A stretch of DNA of 59,684 nucleotides from Williamwhitmania taraxaci (GCF_900096565.1 NZ_FMYP01000016.1:1-59684); one strand, 5' to 3'; shown: positions 8,996-16,724, numbered from the stretch's first letter. Made by a program: numbers and translations. Notes: a model not told the origin generated them from the sequence alone.

Positions 8996-9880
8996 ATGGA
9001 AAAGCACCATCACGATCATAACCACGCAACCGGCAACATAAAAGTAGCATTCTGGTTGAACCTCTTCTTTACAATTGTAGAAATTGTAGGTGGGTTTTAC
9101 ACCAATAGTGTTGCAATTATCTCCGATGCCCTGCACGATTTGGGCGATACCATTGCACTTGGACTGGCTTGGTATTTCCAAAAACTATCGCAGCGGGGTA
9201 GAGATCGGAAGTTTTCGTATGGCTATGGACGATTCTCCATCCTCGCCGCGATGATAAACTCAGTATTGCTGCTTGCAGGATCAGCATATGTGATTTCGGT
9301 TGCCATTCCCCGCCTCTTTGCGCCCGAAGAGACCAACGCAACCGGAATGATCTGGTTGGCGATTGTTGGCCTGCTCGTAAATGGAGTGGCTGCATACAAA
9401 CTCTCCTATGGAAAGTCGCTCAATGAGAGGGCGGCCCGACTTCACCTACTCGAGGATGTACTTGGTTGGGCGGCGGTATTGGTTGGGGCCATCCTGATTA
9501 AGTTTACCGGATGGACGGTTCTGGACCCAATACTTTCCATTGCCATCACCCTGTGGGTACTCTCCAACGTGTACAAAAACCTACGCACTGGCCTAAAGAT
9601 TTTCCTCCAAGGCGTTCCTGATAATGATGCCATTGCCGAAATAAAAGCACTTATCATGAGCAATCTTCATGTTCAGGATATTCACGACGTTCACCTTTGG
9701 TCTATGGATGGAGACTACAAGATACTAACGCTCCATGTTGTAGTTTCCACCTCCCTCAACCTAGAGGAACATATCACGCTAAAGAAAAACCTTAAGGAGT
9801 TACTGATTGCCAATGGCTACAACCACGTAACCCTTGAAATAGAAACTCAAGAAGAAGAGTGTTGCCAAGAAAAATGCTAA
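8996..9880 (+). CDS. Zinc-type cation diffusion facilitator
   Basis: A proton-coupled divalent metal exporter in the inner membrane, most likely for zinc. The 294-aa protein has a His-rich start (MEKHHHDHNH), six predicted membrane segments and a C-terminal cytoplasmic domain. The site-A ligands are HxxxD in TM2 (H47, D51 in DALHDLGD) and HxxxD in TM5 (H150, D154), the pattern of zinc/cadmium transporters of the CzcD/ZitB group. Unusually the tail ends in CCQEKC, a cluster of three Cys that could bind metal. It lies 118 bp after pepP and converges on the next gene. Confidence 0.9.
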   Translation: MEKHHHDHNHATGNIKVAFWLNLFFTIVEIVGGFYTNSVAIISDALHDLGDTIALGLAWYFQKLSQRGRDRKFSYGYGRFSILAAMINSVLLLAGSAYVISVAIPRLFAPEETNATGMIWLAIVGLLVNGVAAYKLSYGKSLNERAARLHLLEDVLGWAAVLVGAILIKFTGWTVLDPILSIAITLWVLSNVYKNLRTGLKIFLQGVPDNDAIAEIKALIMSNLHVQDIHDVHLWSMDGDYKILTLHVVVSTSLNLEEHITLKKNLKELLIANGYNHVTLEIETQEEECCQEKC

Positions 9881-9910
9881 AAATGGTAACCACCCTTTAA
9901 CTTTCACCTT

Positions 9911-11062
9911 TTAACCATTCACAACCTTCTCAAGTATTCCCGGCCACCAGCCGTCGAGGCCCCAGGAGTTGCCTTGGCGAACCACAACCGTGTTCGTTGA
10001 TGGAGAAACATAAACAAACTGCCCCAATATTCCCATAGCAAAGAAATCGTTACGCTCCTTGCCCTGATCTATTTGCCACCAGAAGTTACGGTACCATGTG
10101 CGCTCGTTAACGAAACACTGATTATACCAAGCATGTCCCTTTTGTCGGTATAAGTCGAAATACTCCTTGTCCATCCGGCTATTGCCCTTTTTGCCCATTG
10201 CATTGCACCATTCAAAGGGGAGGATTTGCTTACCATTGGATACGCCGTTGTTTAGGTAGAGCAATCCAAAACGGGCTAAGTCACGAGCAGAAGCCACAAA
10301 TCCTCCATCGCCTTTCAGAAAACCGGAGGAGGAACTATCGAGCCCCCAAAAAGCATCTGATTCGGGGGAAAGCGGCTGCCAGAGTTTTCGGTAGAAGTAA
10401 TCAGAAACATCGCCCACCAGCTGCTCAAGCAAATACATCAAAAGATGAAGATGTAAATCGTTGTAGAGGAACATATCGTTCTCCTCCGAAGGTTGCAAAT
10501 TCTTAAGCAGCGAGCGAATATCGCGATGAAACCACATTTTGATCATATCACTCGAAGGCTTACGGTGCGTAGTATAACGAATGCCTGTCTCCATATCCAT
10601 CAAACTTTGGATAGTTCTCCGCTTCACAAAATCGGGAATATCTTGCAAATAATCACCAATGGGATCATTGATTCTGTTTATAAGTCCGTCATGAATGGCC
10701 AAAGCAATCAAGGAGGCCACCATCGTTTTTGTTACAGAAAAGTTGAGCAACGGAGTAGATGTGTCTGCCTGGCCATAATTGCGCTCATAAACTATTTTGC
10801 CGTCCCTGATCATTAGAAAAGTGAGTGTATCAGACGATTCGAGCAGCTGATCAAGGGTGGTATCTATGGCGTTATGCCGAATGCGAATCGCTGCCATGGA
10901 AGTATCCAGCTGATAGGCAAACTCAGAACCTCCAGTAGCAGGAAAATGCCGTTTCGAGAAATATTTGTGATCGAAGGCCGACTGTTTGCCGCGAGTAAGT
11001 GCACCAAAGGCTATATACCTTAGCAGAAAGGGGAATTCGGGAACGCCGGAATGGAATCTCAT
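9911..11062 (-). CDS. Serine hydrolase of the class C beta-lactamase fold
   Basis: A penicillin-binding-protein-like or esterase-like hydrolase. The 383-aa protein has the SxxK pair at S109-K112 (FSVTKTM) and a YND segment (MFLYNDLHLH) that fits the Tyr-x-Asn motif. A third, KTG-like motif is not clear; the C-terminus has VVVRQGNSWG instead, as in many environmental esterase-type members. The N-terminus does not look like a complete signal peptide, so the true start may differ. The substrate cannot be inferred. It is transcribed away from the small-RNA array. Confidence 0.8.
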   Translation of the reverse strand: MRFHSGVPEFPFLLRYIAFGALTRGKQSAFDHKYFSKRHFPATGGSEFAYQLDTSMAAIRIRHNAIDTTLDQLLESSDTLTFLMIRDGKIVYERNYGQADTSTPLLNFSVTKTMVASLIALAIHDGLINRINDPIGDYLQDIPDFVKRRTIQSLMDMETGIRYTTHRKPSSDMIKMWFHRDIRSLLKNLQPSEENDMFLYNDLHLHLLMYLLEQLVGDVSDYFYRKLWQPLSPESDAFWGLDSSSSGFLKGDGGFVASARDLARFGLLYLNNGVSNGKQILPFEWCNAMGKKGNSRMDKEYFDLYRQKGHAWYNQCFVNERTWYRNFWWQIDQGKERNDFFAMGILGQFVYVSPSTNTVVVRQGNSWGLDGWWPGILEKVVNG

Positions 11063-11204
11063 ACTTTTACTATAGATAAATCGAAGATAAAAGGCGAGGT
11101 CAAAATTACAAGTTTTCCTTTAGCACGGTAAATGTATTGGGGTTTTTATATCTCTATACAAAAGAGGCAAACATAACTGTCTCATTATTTGAAATATTCA
11201 AAAT

Positions 11205-11270
11205 ATTACACGAACGAATGAAAAATAGTTGCGATTTTACTTGATTTCGTCTTATCCATAGTATATCTTG
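11205..11270 (+). promoter_or_regulatory. Promoter and upstream box of array RNA unit 1
   Basis: ATTACAC at 11205-11211, TTG at 11241-11243 and TATCTTG at 11264-11270. The ATTACAC-to-TTG offset of 36 bp and the 20-bp gap to the -7-like box are the same in all four units. The boxes resemble the Bacteroidota TTG/TAnnTTTG promoter with one base less in the -7 box. Confidence 0.75.
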
Positions 11271-11275
11271 CATGC

Positions 11276-11506
11276 AGAGTAGAAACACTACTAAGTTCAA
11301 TAATAACAAGGGCGGTATAAAGGGTTAGCGAATTAACATAAGGTTTAAAAAGATGATAATAGATTAGGAATCACAAGTATTCAAAATTAACTAAAATCGT
11401 TTCTTTTAATTTTTCTTTGCGCTACCCAAGTCCACGAGATCACTCAGTAGAAATTCTGCTCGAGTATAAACCAAGAGGCCCTCATTCAGAGGGCCTCATT
11501 TTTTTT
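11276..11506 (+). ncRNA. Array small RNA, unit 1
   Basis: A predicted RNA of about 230 nt. Its elements in order are: a hairpin AGTAG-AAACA-CTACT at 11278-11292; helix arm P1 GGGC (11310-11313) pairing with GTCC (11430-11433); helix arm P2 GGGTTAGCG (11322-11330) pairing with CGCTACCC (11420-11427) with one bulged T; a second hairpin AGTAG-AAATT-CTGCT extended by ACTC/GAGT (11442-11465); and a terminator GAGGCCCTC/GAGGGCCTC at 11475-11497 with a long T run. The region between the P2 arms is A/T-rich and variable. The short frame after the ATG at 11272 is not kept in unit 4, so this is not a small protein gene. The exact 5' end is inferred from the promoter. Confidence 0.75.
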
Positions 11507-11603
11507 GCTAATAGGTAACATTCCATTTCATATTGCTCTTTATAAACGAAAAATAGCATTTAAACACCACCACATCATTCTCATTTCTAAGAAAATAAAA
11601 ACA

Positions 11604-11669
11604 ATTACACGAACGGATGAAAAATAATTGGGATTATACTTGACTTCGCTTCCCTAATGTTGTATCTTG
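11604..11669 (+). promoter_or_regulatory. Promoter and upstream box of array RNA unit 2
   Basis: ATTACAC at 11604-11610, TTG at 11640-11642 and TATCTTG at 11663-11669, with the same 36-bp and 20-bp spacings as the other units. Confidence 0.75.
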
Positions 11670-11674
11670 CATGC

Positions 11675-11877
11675 AGAGTAGAAATACTACTAAACGTTAC
11701 AACTAGACGGACAGAGAATAGGGAATGCAGTTACTTTGTTTTGGTTAGTGAATACAAAATGTTAACGACGATTTAAGAATAAATTCTAAGAAAGCATCCC
11801 TCGTCCACGAAATCACTCAGTAGCAATTCTACTCAGGTATAGATCAAGAGGCCCTCATTCAGAGGGCCTCATTTTTT
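11675..11877 (+). ncRNA. Array small RNA, unit 2
   Basis: A predicted RNA of about 200 nt. It has hairpin AGTAG-AAATA-CTACT at 11677-11691, P1 GGAC (11709-11712) with GTCC (11803-11806), and P2 AGGGAATGC (11720-11728) with GCATCCCT (11794-11801), one A bulged. The second hairpin AGTAG-CAATT-CTACT lies near 11814-11837; its stem has a T-A pair where the other units have T-G, a change that keeps pairing. The terminator stem GAGGCCCTC/GAGGGCCTC is at 11848-11870, followed by TTTTTT. P2 has a different sequence from unit 1 but is equally complementary, which is the main evidence for the fold. Confidence 0.75.
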
Positions 11878-11979
11878 AAGGGGTGACCAACAAGCGGACT
11901 TTCGGCGCATTTGTTGAAGAGGCGTTAGAATGCTACAGAAAAAAAACACAACTAATTCAATAAGTGAAGTCTAGAAACT

Positions 11980-12045
11980 ATTACACGAACATGTAGAAAA
12001 AAGTTCAAGATTATCTTGACTTTACTTCCCCAAAGTTATAACTTG
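11980..12045 (+). promoter_or_regulatory. Promoter and upstream box of array RNA unit 3
   Basis: ATTACAC at 11980-11986, TTG at 12016-12018 and TAACTTG at 12039-12045, with the same 36-bp and 20-bp spacings as the other units. Confidence 0.75.
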
Positions 12046-12050
12046 CATGC

Positions 12051-12240
12051 AGAGTAGAAATACTACTAGTAGCACAGTAAAACACGGGACAAACGGAAGG
12101 GGTTTTATCTAAGGGTTAATTTAATTTTAGTCGGTTAGATAATTGCGGTCATGAAACCTCAAGTCCAAAATATCACTCAGTAGAAATTCTGCTCGAGTAG
12201 AACCAGAAGGGGCCCTGAAGACGACAGGGCCTCGTTTTTT
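12051..12240 (+). ncRNA. Array small RNA, unit 3
   Basis: A predicted RNA of about 190 nt. It has hairpin AGTAG-AAATA-CTACT at 12053-12067, P1 GGAC (12087-12090) with GTCC (12163-12166), P2 GGGGTTT (12099-12105) with AAACCTC (12154-12160), a second hairpin AGTAG-AAATT-CTGCT within 12174-12198, and a terminator stem 12209-12217 with 12225-12233 followed by T residues. The terminator sequence differs from units 1 and 2 yet keeps its stem, including a G-T pair. Confidence 0.75.
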
Positions 12241-12266
12241 ACCCACCTCTTTTGACCTAAGAAAAA

Positions 12267-12332
12267 ATTACACCAATTTTCATAAAAAAGTTAGGCATAT
12301 ACTTGACTTTGCCTTTTACATGCACTACCTTG
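12267..12332 (+). promoter_or_regulatory. Promoter and upstream box of array RNA unit 4
   Basis: ATTACAC at 12267-12273, TTG at 12303-12305 and TACCTTG at 12326-12332. The spacings match the other units, although the flanking sequence is the most diverged of the four. Confidence 0.75.
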
Positions 12333-12337
12333 CGCAT

Positions 12338-12530
12338 AGTTACGAGTAGAAACGCTACTAGCGCAATACAAGTGGGACTAGAACGAGGTTTTCAAGCAAG
12401 GATTGAATCATCCTTTTAAAGTCAGAAAAGTTACTCAAGCAAAACCTCAAGTCCACGATACCACTCAGTAGAAATTCTGCTCGAGTTGAACAAAAAGAGG
12501 GCCTCCACGCGGGAGGCCCTCACTATTTTA
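12338..12530 (+). ncRNA. Array small RNA, unit 4
   Basis: A predicted RNA of about 190 nt and the most diverged copy. It has hairpin AGTAG-AAACG-CTACT at 12345-12359, P1 GTGGGACT (12372-12379) with AGTCCAC (12450-12456, one G bulged), and P2 GAGGTTTT (12385-12392) with AAAACCTC (12441-12448). An apical hairpin AAGGAT/ATCCTT lies at 12398-12415, the second AGTAG-AAATT-CTGCT hairpin at 12463-12486, and the terminator at 12497-12521. The ATG found near the start of units 1-3 is absent, which argues against a leaderless peptide. Its terminator is shared with rubrerythrin on the other strand. Confidence 0.75.
12497..12521. terminator. Bidirectional terminator, RNA unit 4 and rubrerythrin
   Basis: A 10-bp perfect stem (GAGGGCCTCC with GGAGGCCCTC, 5-nt loop). 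On the minus strand it is followed by TTTTT, and on the plus strand by a weaker T-containing tail. It separates the convergent RNA array and rubrerythrin gene. Confidence 0.8.
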
Positions 12531-12544
12531 CTCGATACTGTAGC

Positions 12545-13120
12545 CTAAAAATTGGTGGCTTTTTCTTCGAAGTAAGCCTGAGGATTGCTACAAACAGGAC
12601 AGTTTTGCAACGCCTTCTTTCCATGGTGAACGTGTCCACAAATAGTGCAAACCCAGTCGATAGCCTCTTCGCGCTCAAATACCTTATCGACCTCAACACG
12701 CTCGAGCAACTTGCGATAACGAGCCTCATGCTCGGCCTCAATCTTCGCAATAAGTTTAAATGCGGTTGCAACCTTCTTAAACCCTTCCTTCTCAGCCACC
12801 TCGGCAAAATGCGGATAGAGAGTAGTCCACTCCTCATGCTCGCCATTGGCTGCAGCCTTAAGATTTTCTTCGGTGGTGCTTAGTTCGCCGGCTGGATAGG
12901 AAGCCGTAATCTCAACCATTCCTCCTTCGAGGAAAGAGAAGAATACTTTTGCATGCTGCTCTTCTTGAAATGCAGTTTCAATAAATAGGTCAGCAATTTG
13001 CTCAAAGCCCTCTTCGCTTGCGATTTCCGCATAGTAGGTATAGCGATTCTTAGCCTGTGATTCCCCAGCGAATGCCTTGAGGAGATTTTTCTCAGTCTCT
13101 GTTCCCGAAAGTATTACCAT
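12545..13120 (-). CDS. rbr: Rubrerythrin
   Basis: A peroxide-reducing non-haem iron protein of anaerobes and microaerophiles, cytoplasmic. The 191-aa protein has an N-terminal four-helix ferritin-like di-iron domain with the ligand motifs AGES (around residue 20), FQEEQHAK (52-58) and EAEHEARY (128-135). The C-terminal rubredoxin domain has Cys158, Cys161, Cys174 and Cys177 in CxxC...CPVC. Length is normal for the short rubrerythrins. It converges on the small-RNA array. Confidence 0.95.
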   Translation of the reverse strand: MVILSGTETEKNLLKAFAGESQAKNRYTYYAEIASEEGFEQIADLFIETAFQEEQHAKVFFSFLEGGMVEITASYPAGELSTTEENLKAAANGEHEEWTTLYPHFAEVAEKEGFKKVATAFKLIAKIEAEHEARYRKLLERVEVDKVFEREEAIDWVCTICGHVHHGKKALQNCPVCSNPQAYFEEKATNF

Positions 13121-13588
13121 TGCTTATAATGAATTAGTTGGTATTTGTTTTCACGTCATTAATCACCGATAAAATTACTGCGATATGACGAGGTTTGCAA
13201 TTCCTTCGACCATTTCGACCTTTATTTGGATAAAGTCTATATAAAACAGCAGCAATTAGCTGCGCTTCGACAAATACATCAAAATAGCCAGCGAAAAAAC
13301 ACTATTCAGATCAAAGGTCACATACCTCCCCACTAATAAAAACATTACCTATGAATGATGATTTAAAAAGCCAGCATTATTTGTTTGTTACCACATTATG
13401 CCAATATACATTCGTCTACAACGCTTTATGCAATCGTTTGCAAGCAAAACTTATACAGACAGGACAATTAATTGCATTTTTTCCTTACTTTTGCTGGGCT
13501 GTGGAATTATCCCTTATTTACCTAACGGAAGCAGATAACTCCGACTTACAACTTTATAGATCAACGCAAAAGTAGAAGTAAACTTTGT
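13121..13588. other. Intergenic between rubrerythrin and crcB
   Basis: About 470 bp carrying the two divergent promoters. I looked for a fluoride riboswitch before crcB and did not see its conserved sequence. A 74-codon frame at 13351-13575 has no family features and I do not count it as a gene. Confidence 0.4.
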
Positions 13589-13966
13589 ATGTTAAAGCTT
13601 ATCCTAATCATTGGCACAGGCAGTTTTATCGGGGGCGTTTCCCGCTTTATCACAGCACGATACATTCAAAGTGCAGTATTGTCAGGGTTTCCATACGGCA
13701 CTTTTGTTGTAAACATTCTGGGTTGTTTTCTTATTGGCTTGTTTTTTGGTATTTCGGAACGAACCAGCTTCATGAGCACCGAGTTGCGCATATTCCTTAC
13801 GGTTGGTTTCTGCGGAGGGTTCACCACCTTCTCGTCATTTACCTACGAAAACGTTTCGATGCTCAAGGATGGGAACTTCTTTTATGTTGCAATGTATACC
13901 GGACTAAGCGTGTTTTTAGGATTAATGGCAACCTATCTGGGCAACATAACCACTAAGATATTTTAG
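13589..13966 (+). CDS. crcB: Fluoride efflux channel (CrcB/Fluc)
   Basis: A small dimeric inner-membrane channel that exports fluoride. The 125-aa protein has four membrane segments and the family signatures GGVSRF (near 15-20), GTFVVNILGCFLIG (near 38-51) and GFCGGFTTFSSFTYE (near 73-87), which includes the pore Phe and Ser/Thr residues and the central sodium-site loop. It is followed 2 bp later by the DUF190 gene, a common partnership. Confidence 0.95.
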   Translation: MLKLILIIGTGSFIGGVSRFITARYIQSAVLSGFPYGTFVVNILGCFLIGLFFGISERTSFMSTELRIFLTVGFCGGFTTFSSFTYENVSMLKDGNFFYVAMYTGLSVFLGLMATYLGNITTKIF

Positions 13967-13968
13967 CT

Positions 13969-14334
13969 ATGGAAATCAAGGGCGAAGCAAAGTTGTTACG
14001 GATTTTTATTAGCAATACCGATAAGTTTAAGCATGCACCACTCTACGAAGTAATAGTTTTTGCGGCCAAACGATATGGTCTTGCTGGAGCAACGGTTTTG
14101 AAAGGTATTATTGGTTACGGTGGAAGCAGCGCAATAAGTTCAACAAAGTTCTGGGATATCTCAGAAAAACTGCCCGTTGTAGTTGAAATTCTGGATGAAT
14201 CGGAGAAGATTGAAAAGTTCACCAAAACCATCTTGCCTTACTTCGAAAAGATAAAAAACGGGTGCATGATAACGGAGGAGAAAGCCAACATCGTGCTCTA
14301 CAAAAAAGGAAGTAAAAGTAACATTACCGATTAA
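13969..14334 (+). CDS. DUF190 protein, CrcB-associated
   Basis: A 121-aa cytoplasmic protein of the DUF190 family, whose fold resembles the PII/CutA trimer. Family features are the LLRIFISNTDKF start, YEVIVFAAKRYGLAGATVLKGIIGYG and the LPVVVEILD segment. It is encoded 2 bp after crcB, and this pairing is widespread in bacteria, so it may regulate or stabilise the fluoride channel; the molecular role is not established to my knowledge. Confidence 0.88.
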   Translation: MEIKGEAKLLRIFISNTDKFKHAPLYEVIVFAAKRYGLAGATVLKGIIGYGGSSAISSTKFWDISEKLPVVVEILDESEKIEKFTKTILPYFEKIKNGCMITEEKANIVLYKKGSKSNITD

Positions 14335-14440
14335 CCTGTCATCTGGGAAAAGATATAAAGAGCATTACTATTGAAAACGAATCACAAAAACGAATCACCG
14401 CATTCGTTCTAGAAATATTTCAAATTCAAAATTAGATTGT

Positions 14441-15133
14441 ATGATGTATTCACACGAAGTTGAAGGTATGATCTGCGTCGCTCAGGGTGCAAATCATGGC
14501 TCTGCTCCCATTCCAGAGGAAGGTAAATGGGTTAAGGCGAAAGAGGTAAAGGACATTTCGGGTTTGACCCACGGTGTTGGTTGGTGCGCTCCTCAACAGG
14601 GTGCTTGTAAGCTCACACTGAATGTTAAGGAAGGTATTATCCAAGAGGCGCTAGTAGAAACTATCGGTTGCACAGGCATGACCCATTCGGCAGCAATGGC
14701 GGCTGAAATTCTTCCCGGCAAAACGATTCTAGAAGCTCTCAATACCGACCTAGTTTGCGATGCCATTAATACCGCTATGCGCGAGCTATTCCTCCAAATC
14801 GTTTACGGTCGTACCCAAACGGCCTTCTCCGAAGGCGGACTGCCAATTGGCGCCGGTCTCGAAGATCTTGGAAAAGGTCTACGCAGCGTAACAGGAACCA
14901 TGTATGGAACCATGGCTAAGGGTCCTCGCTACCTCGAAATGGCTGAAGGATACGTTACAAAGATTGGACTTGATGCCAACAACGAAATTATTGGCTACGA
15001 ATTCATGAACCTCGGCCGCATGATGGACATGATTAAAGCCGGCACCGACGCCAACGAAGCACTGCTTAAAGCATCGGGCAAGTATGGCCGTATGGATGAA
15101 GCAGTAAAAGTAATTGACCCACGCAAAGAATAG
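14441..15133 (+). CDS. NifU/IscU-like iron-sulfur scaffold homologue beside a GGGtGRT protein
   Basis: A 230-aa protein annotated in related genomes as an iron-sulfur cluster assembly scaffold homologue. It contains Cys-bearing motifs GWCAPQQGACKL (near 47-58), ETIGCTGMTHSAAMAAE (near 73-89) and DLVCDAIN. The scaffold-like part is recognisable by TIGCTG...AAxAAE...G.T. It begins an apparent operon with the GGGtGRT gene 12 bp downstream. The pathway served by this pair is not known to me, so the Fe-S role is inference. Confidence 0.75.
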   Translation: MMYSHEVEGMICVAQGANHGSAPIPEEGKWVKAKEVKDISGLTHGVGWCAPQQGACKLTLNVKEGIIQEALVETIGCTGMTHSAAMAAEILPGKTILEALNTDLVCDAINTAMRELFLQIVYGRTQTAFSEGGLPIGAGLEDLGKGLRSVTGTMYGTMAKGPRYLEMAEGYVTKIGLDANNEIIGYEFMNLGRMMDMIKAGTDANEALLKASGKYGRMDEAVKVIDPRKE

Positions 15134-15145
15134 GAGGAGATAGAT

Positions 15146-16138
15146 ATGCCATTATTTGAAAGTTACGACAGGAGAATCAACAAGATCAACGAAGTGTTGA
15201 ATTCTTACGGAATTTCCTCAATTGAAGAAGCCAAGAAAATTTGCGACGACAAAGGTGTGGATGTATACAAAATTGTGAAGGATGTTCAATCCATTGCTTT
15301 TGAGAACGCCATGTGGGCCTATATTGTAGGTGCAGCTATTGCCATCAAACAAGGACAAACCAATGCAGCCGAAATTGCTGCAACCCTAGGCATCGGCCTT
15401 CAGGCCTTCTGCATCCCGGGTTCGGTTGCCGACGACCGTAAGGTTGGGTTGGGCCATGGAAACCTTGCCGCGATGCTACTCCGTGAGGAGACCAAGTGTT
15501 TTGCGTTCCTTGCTGGACACGAATCGTTTGCTGCGGCCGAAGGTGCTATCGGTATTGCCAAATCGGCAAACCGCGTTCGCAAAGAGCCTCTACGCGTTAT
15601 CCTTAACGGATTAGGCAAGGATGCTGCAAAGATCATTGCCCGTGTAAACGGTTTCACCTACGTTCAAACCAAGTTCGACTATGCAACCGGCATTGTTCAT
15701 GAGGTTGCACGCACCGCATACTCTACAGGCGATAAGGCTAAGGTAAACTGCTACGGTGCCGATGATGTTCGCGAAGGCGTTGCCATCATGCACGGTGAAG
15801 GTGTGGATGTTTCCATCACAGGAAACTCTACCAACCCAACCCGCTTCCAACACCCTGTTGCTGGCACCTACAAGAAAGAGTGCATAGAGCAAGGTAAAAA
15901 GTATTTCTCAGTTGCTTCGGGTGGTGGCACTGGCCGCACTTTGCATCCCGACAACATGGCTGCGGGTCCTGCCTCGTACGGCATGACCGACACCATGGGC
16001 CGTATGCACTCCGATGCTCAGTTTGCCGGTTCCTCCTCGGTTCCTGCTCACGTAGAGATGATGGGATTGATTGGTATGGGAAACAACCCAATGGTAGGCG
16101 CTTCGGTTGCCGTGGCTGTTGCTGTTTCGCAAGCATAA
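15146..16138 (+). CDS. GGGtGRT protein
   Basis: A 330-aa protein with the family-naming motif GGGTGRT (near residue 254), followed by the conserved LHPDNMAAGPASYGMTDT and GRMHSDAQFAGSSS segments. It has no signal peptide and the C-terminus is hydrophobic and Ala/Val-rich. It lies 12 bp after the scaffold-like gene and ends in a strong terminator. The family is recurrent in Bacteroidota and anaerobic Firmicutes. Its biochemical function is not established as far as I know. Confidence 0.88.
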   Translation: MPLFESYDRRINKINEVLNSYGISSIEEAKKICDDKGVDVYKIVKDVQSIAFENAMWAYIVGAAIAIKQGQTNAAEIAATLGIGLQAFCIPGSVADDRKVGLGHGNLAAMLLREETKCFAFLAGHESFAAAEGAIGIAKSANRVRKEPLRVILNGLGKDAAKIIARVNGFTYVQTKFDYATGIVHEVARTAYSTGDKAKVNCYGADDVREGVAIMHGEGVDVSITGNSTNPTRFQHPVAGTYKKECIEQGKKYFSVASGGGTGRTLHPDNMAAGPASYGMTDTMGRMHSDAQFAGSSSVPAHVEMMGLIGMGNNPMVGASVAVAVAVSQA

Positions 16139-16155
16139 CCTTTTTTATAAAGACC

Positions 16156-16190
16156 AAAAGGATTGACGGGATGTCCGTCAATCCTTTTTT
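16156..16190 (+). terminator. Rho-independent terminator after the GGGtGRT gene
   Basis: A 14-bp stem (AAAAGGATTGACGG at 16156-16169 with its complement at 16175-16188), a 5-nt loop and a T run. It separates the GGGtGRT pair from the next gene, which starts 13 bp later. Confidence 0.85.
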
Positions 16191-16202
16191 ATTTATAGTC
16201 GC

Positions 16203-16649
16203 ATGACCAAAGAAGAAACAATCAATAGTGCCCTCCAATATTTCGATCAGGGATATGCCTGTTCGCAATCCATCTTACTTGCATTTGCACCATCCTACAA
16301 TCTCGATGAGCATACCGCTAAGCTTATATCTTCCACATTTGGGGCAGGAATGGGCCGCTTACGTCAGACATGCGGTGCCGTTACCGGTGGATTTATGGTG
16401 CTTGGGCTCGCCTATGGCAATACCGACCCCAAGGACATGACCACCAAGCTTGCCGCATACAAAAGGGTACGCGACCTCAATCGCTTGGTTGAAGATATCC
16501 ATGGCACGAGCAACTGTTATGAACTTCTAAAAAAGCACGCCAGCGAAGCTGAAGTTGCCGAACGGAAGCACCACAAAATAATCTGCCGCAAGGTGATTGC
16601 CGATGCTGCCGGTATAGTTTTCGACATGGTTGAGCAAAAAACGGTGTGA
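16203..16649 (+). CDS. C_GCAxxG_C_C family redox-like protein
   Basis: A 148-aa cytoplasmic protein with the family's spaced cysteines: YACSQSIL (near 20), FGAGMGRLRQTCGAVTGGFM (near 47-66), SNCYELL (near 103) and IICRKVI (near 128). Members often lie beside redox or metal-linked genes, and here it follows the scaffold/GGGtGRT pair in the same direction. The exact reaction is unknown. The start ATG lies just behind a terminator, so a separate promoter or read-through is needed. Confidence 0.85.
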   Translation: MTKEETINSALQYFDQGYACSQSILLAFAPSYNLDEHTAKLISSTFGAGMGRLRQTCGAVTGGFMVLGLAYGNTDPKDMTTKLAAYKRVRDLNRLVEDIHGTSNCYELLKKHASEAEVAERKHHKIICRKVIADAAGIVFDMVEQKTV

Positions 16650-16724
16650 CAATCCGATCAATTAATCCTACACGAACTCCTAATTATTACGCAATAATAG
16701 GCATCATGATTTTTAAAAAACATG

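Noticed and set aside
11272-11328. Short peptide frame MQSRNTT at the start of array RNA units
   Set aside because: It is present in units 1-3 only, with different lengths and ends. Unit 4 keeps the hairpin but loses the ATG.
11205-12530. The array as 6S RNA copies
   Set aside because: Two small hairpins flank a single long-range helix, and no long closing stem with a central bubble was seen. Not fully excluded without a model search.
13351-13575. 74-aa frame upstream of crcB
   Set aside because: No recognisable motif or homology feature; it lies within the crcB leader region.
13121-13588. Possible fluoride riboswitch before crcB
   Set aside because: The conserved riboswitch core was not found anywhere in the leader.
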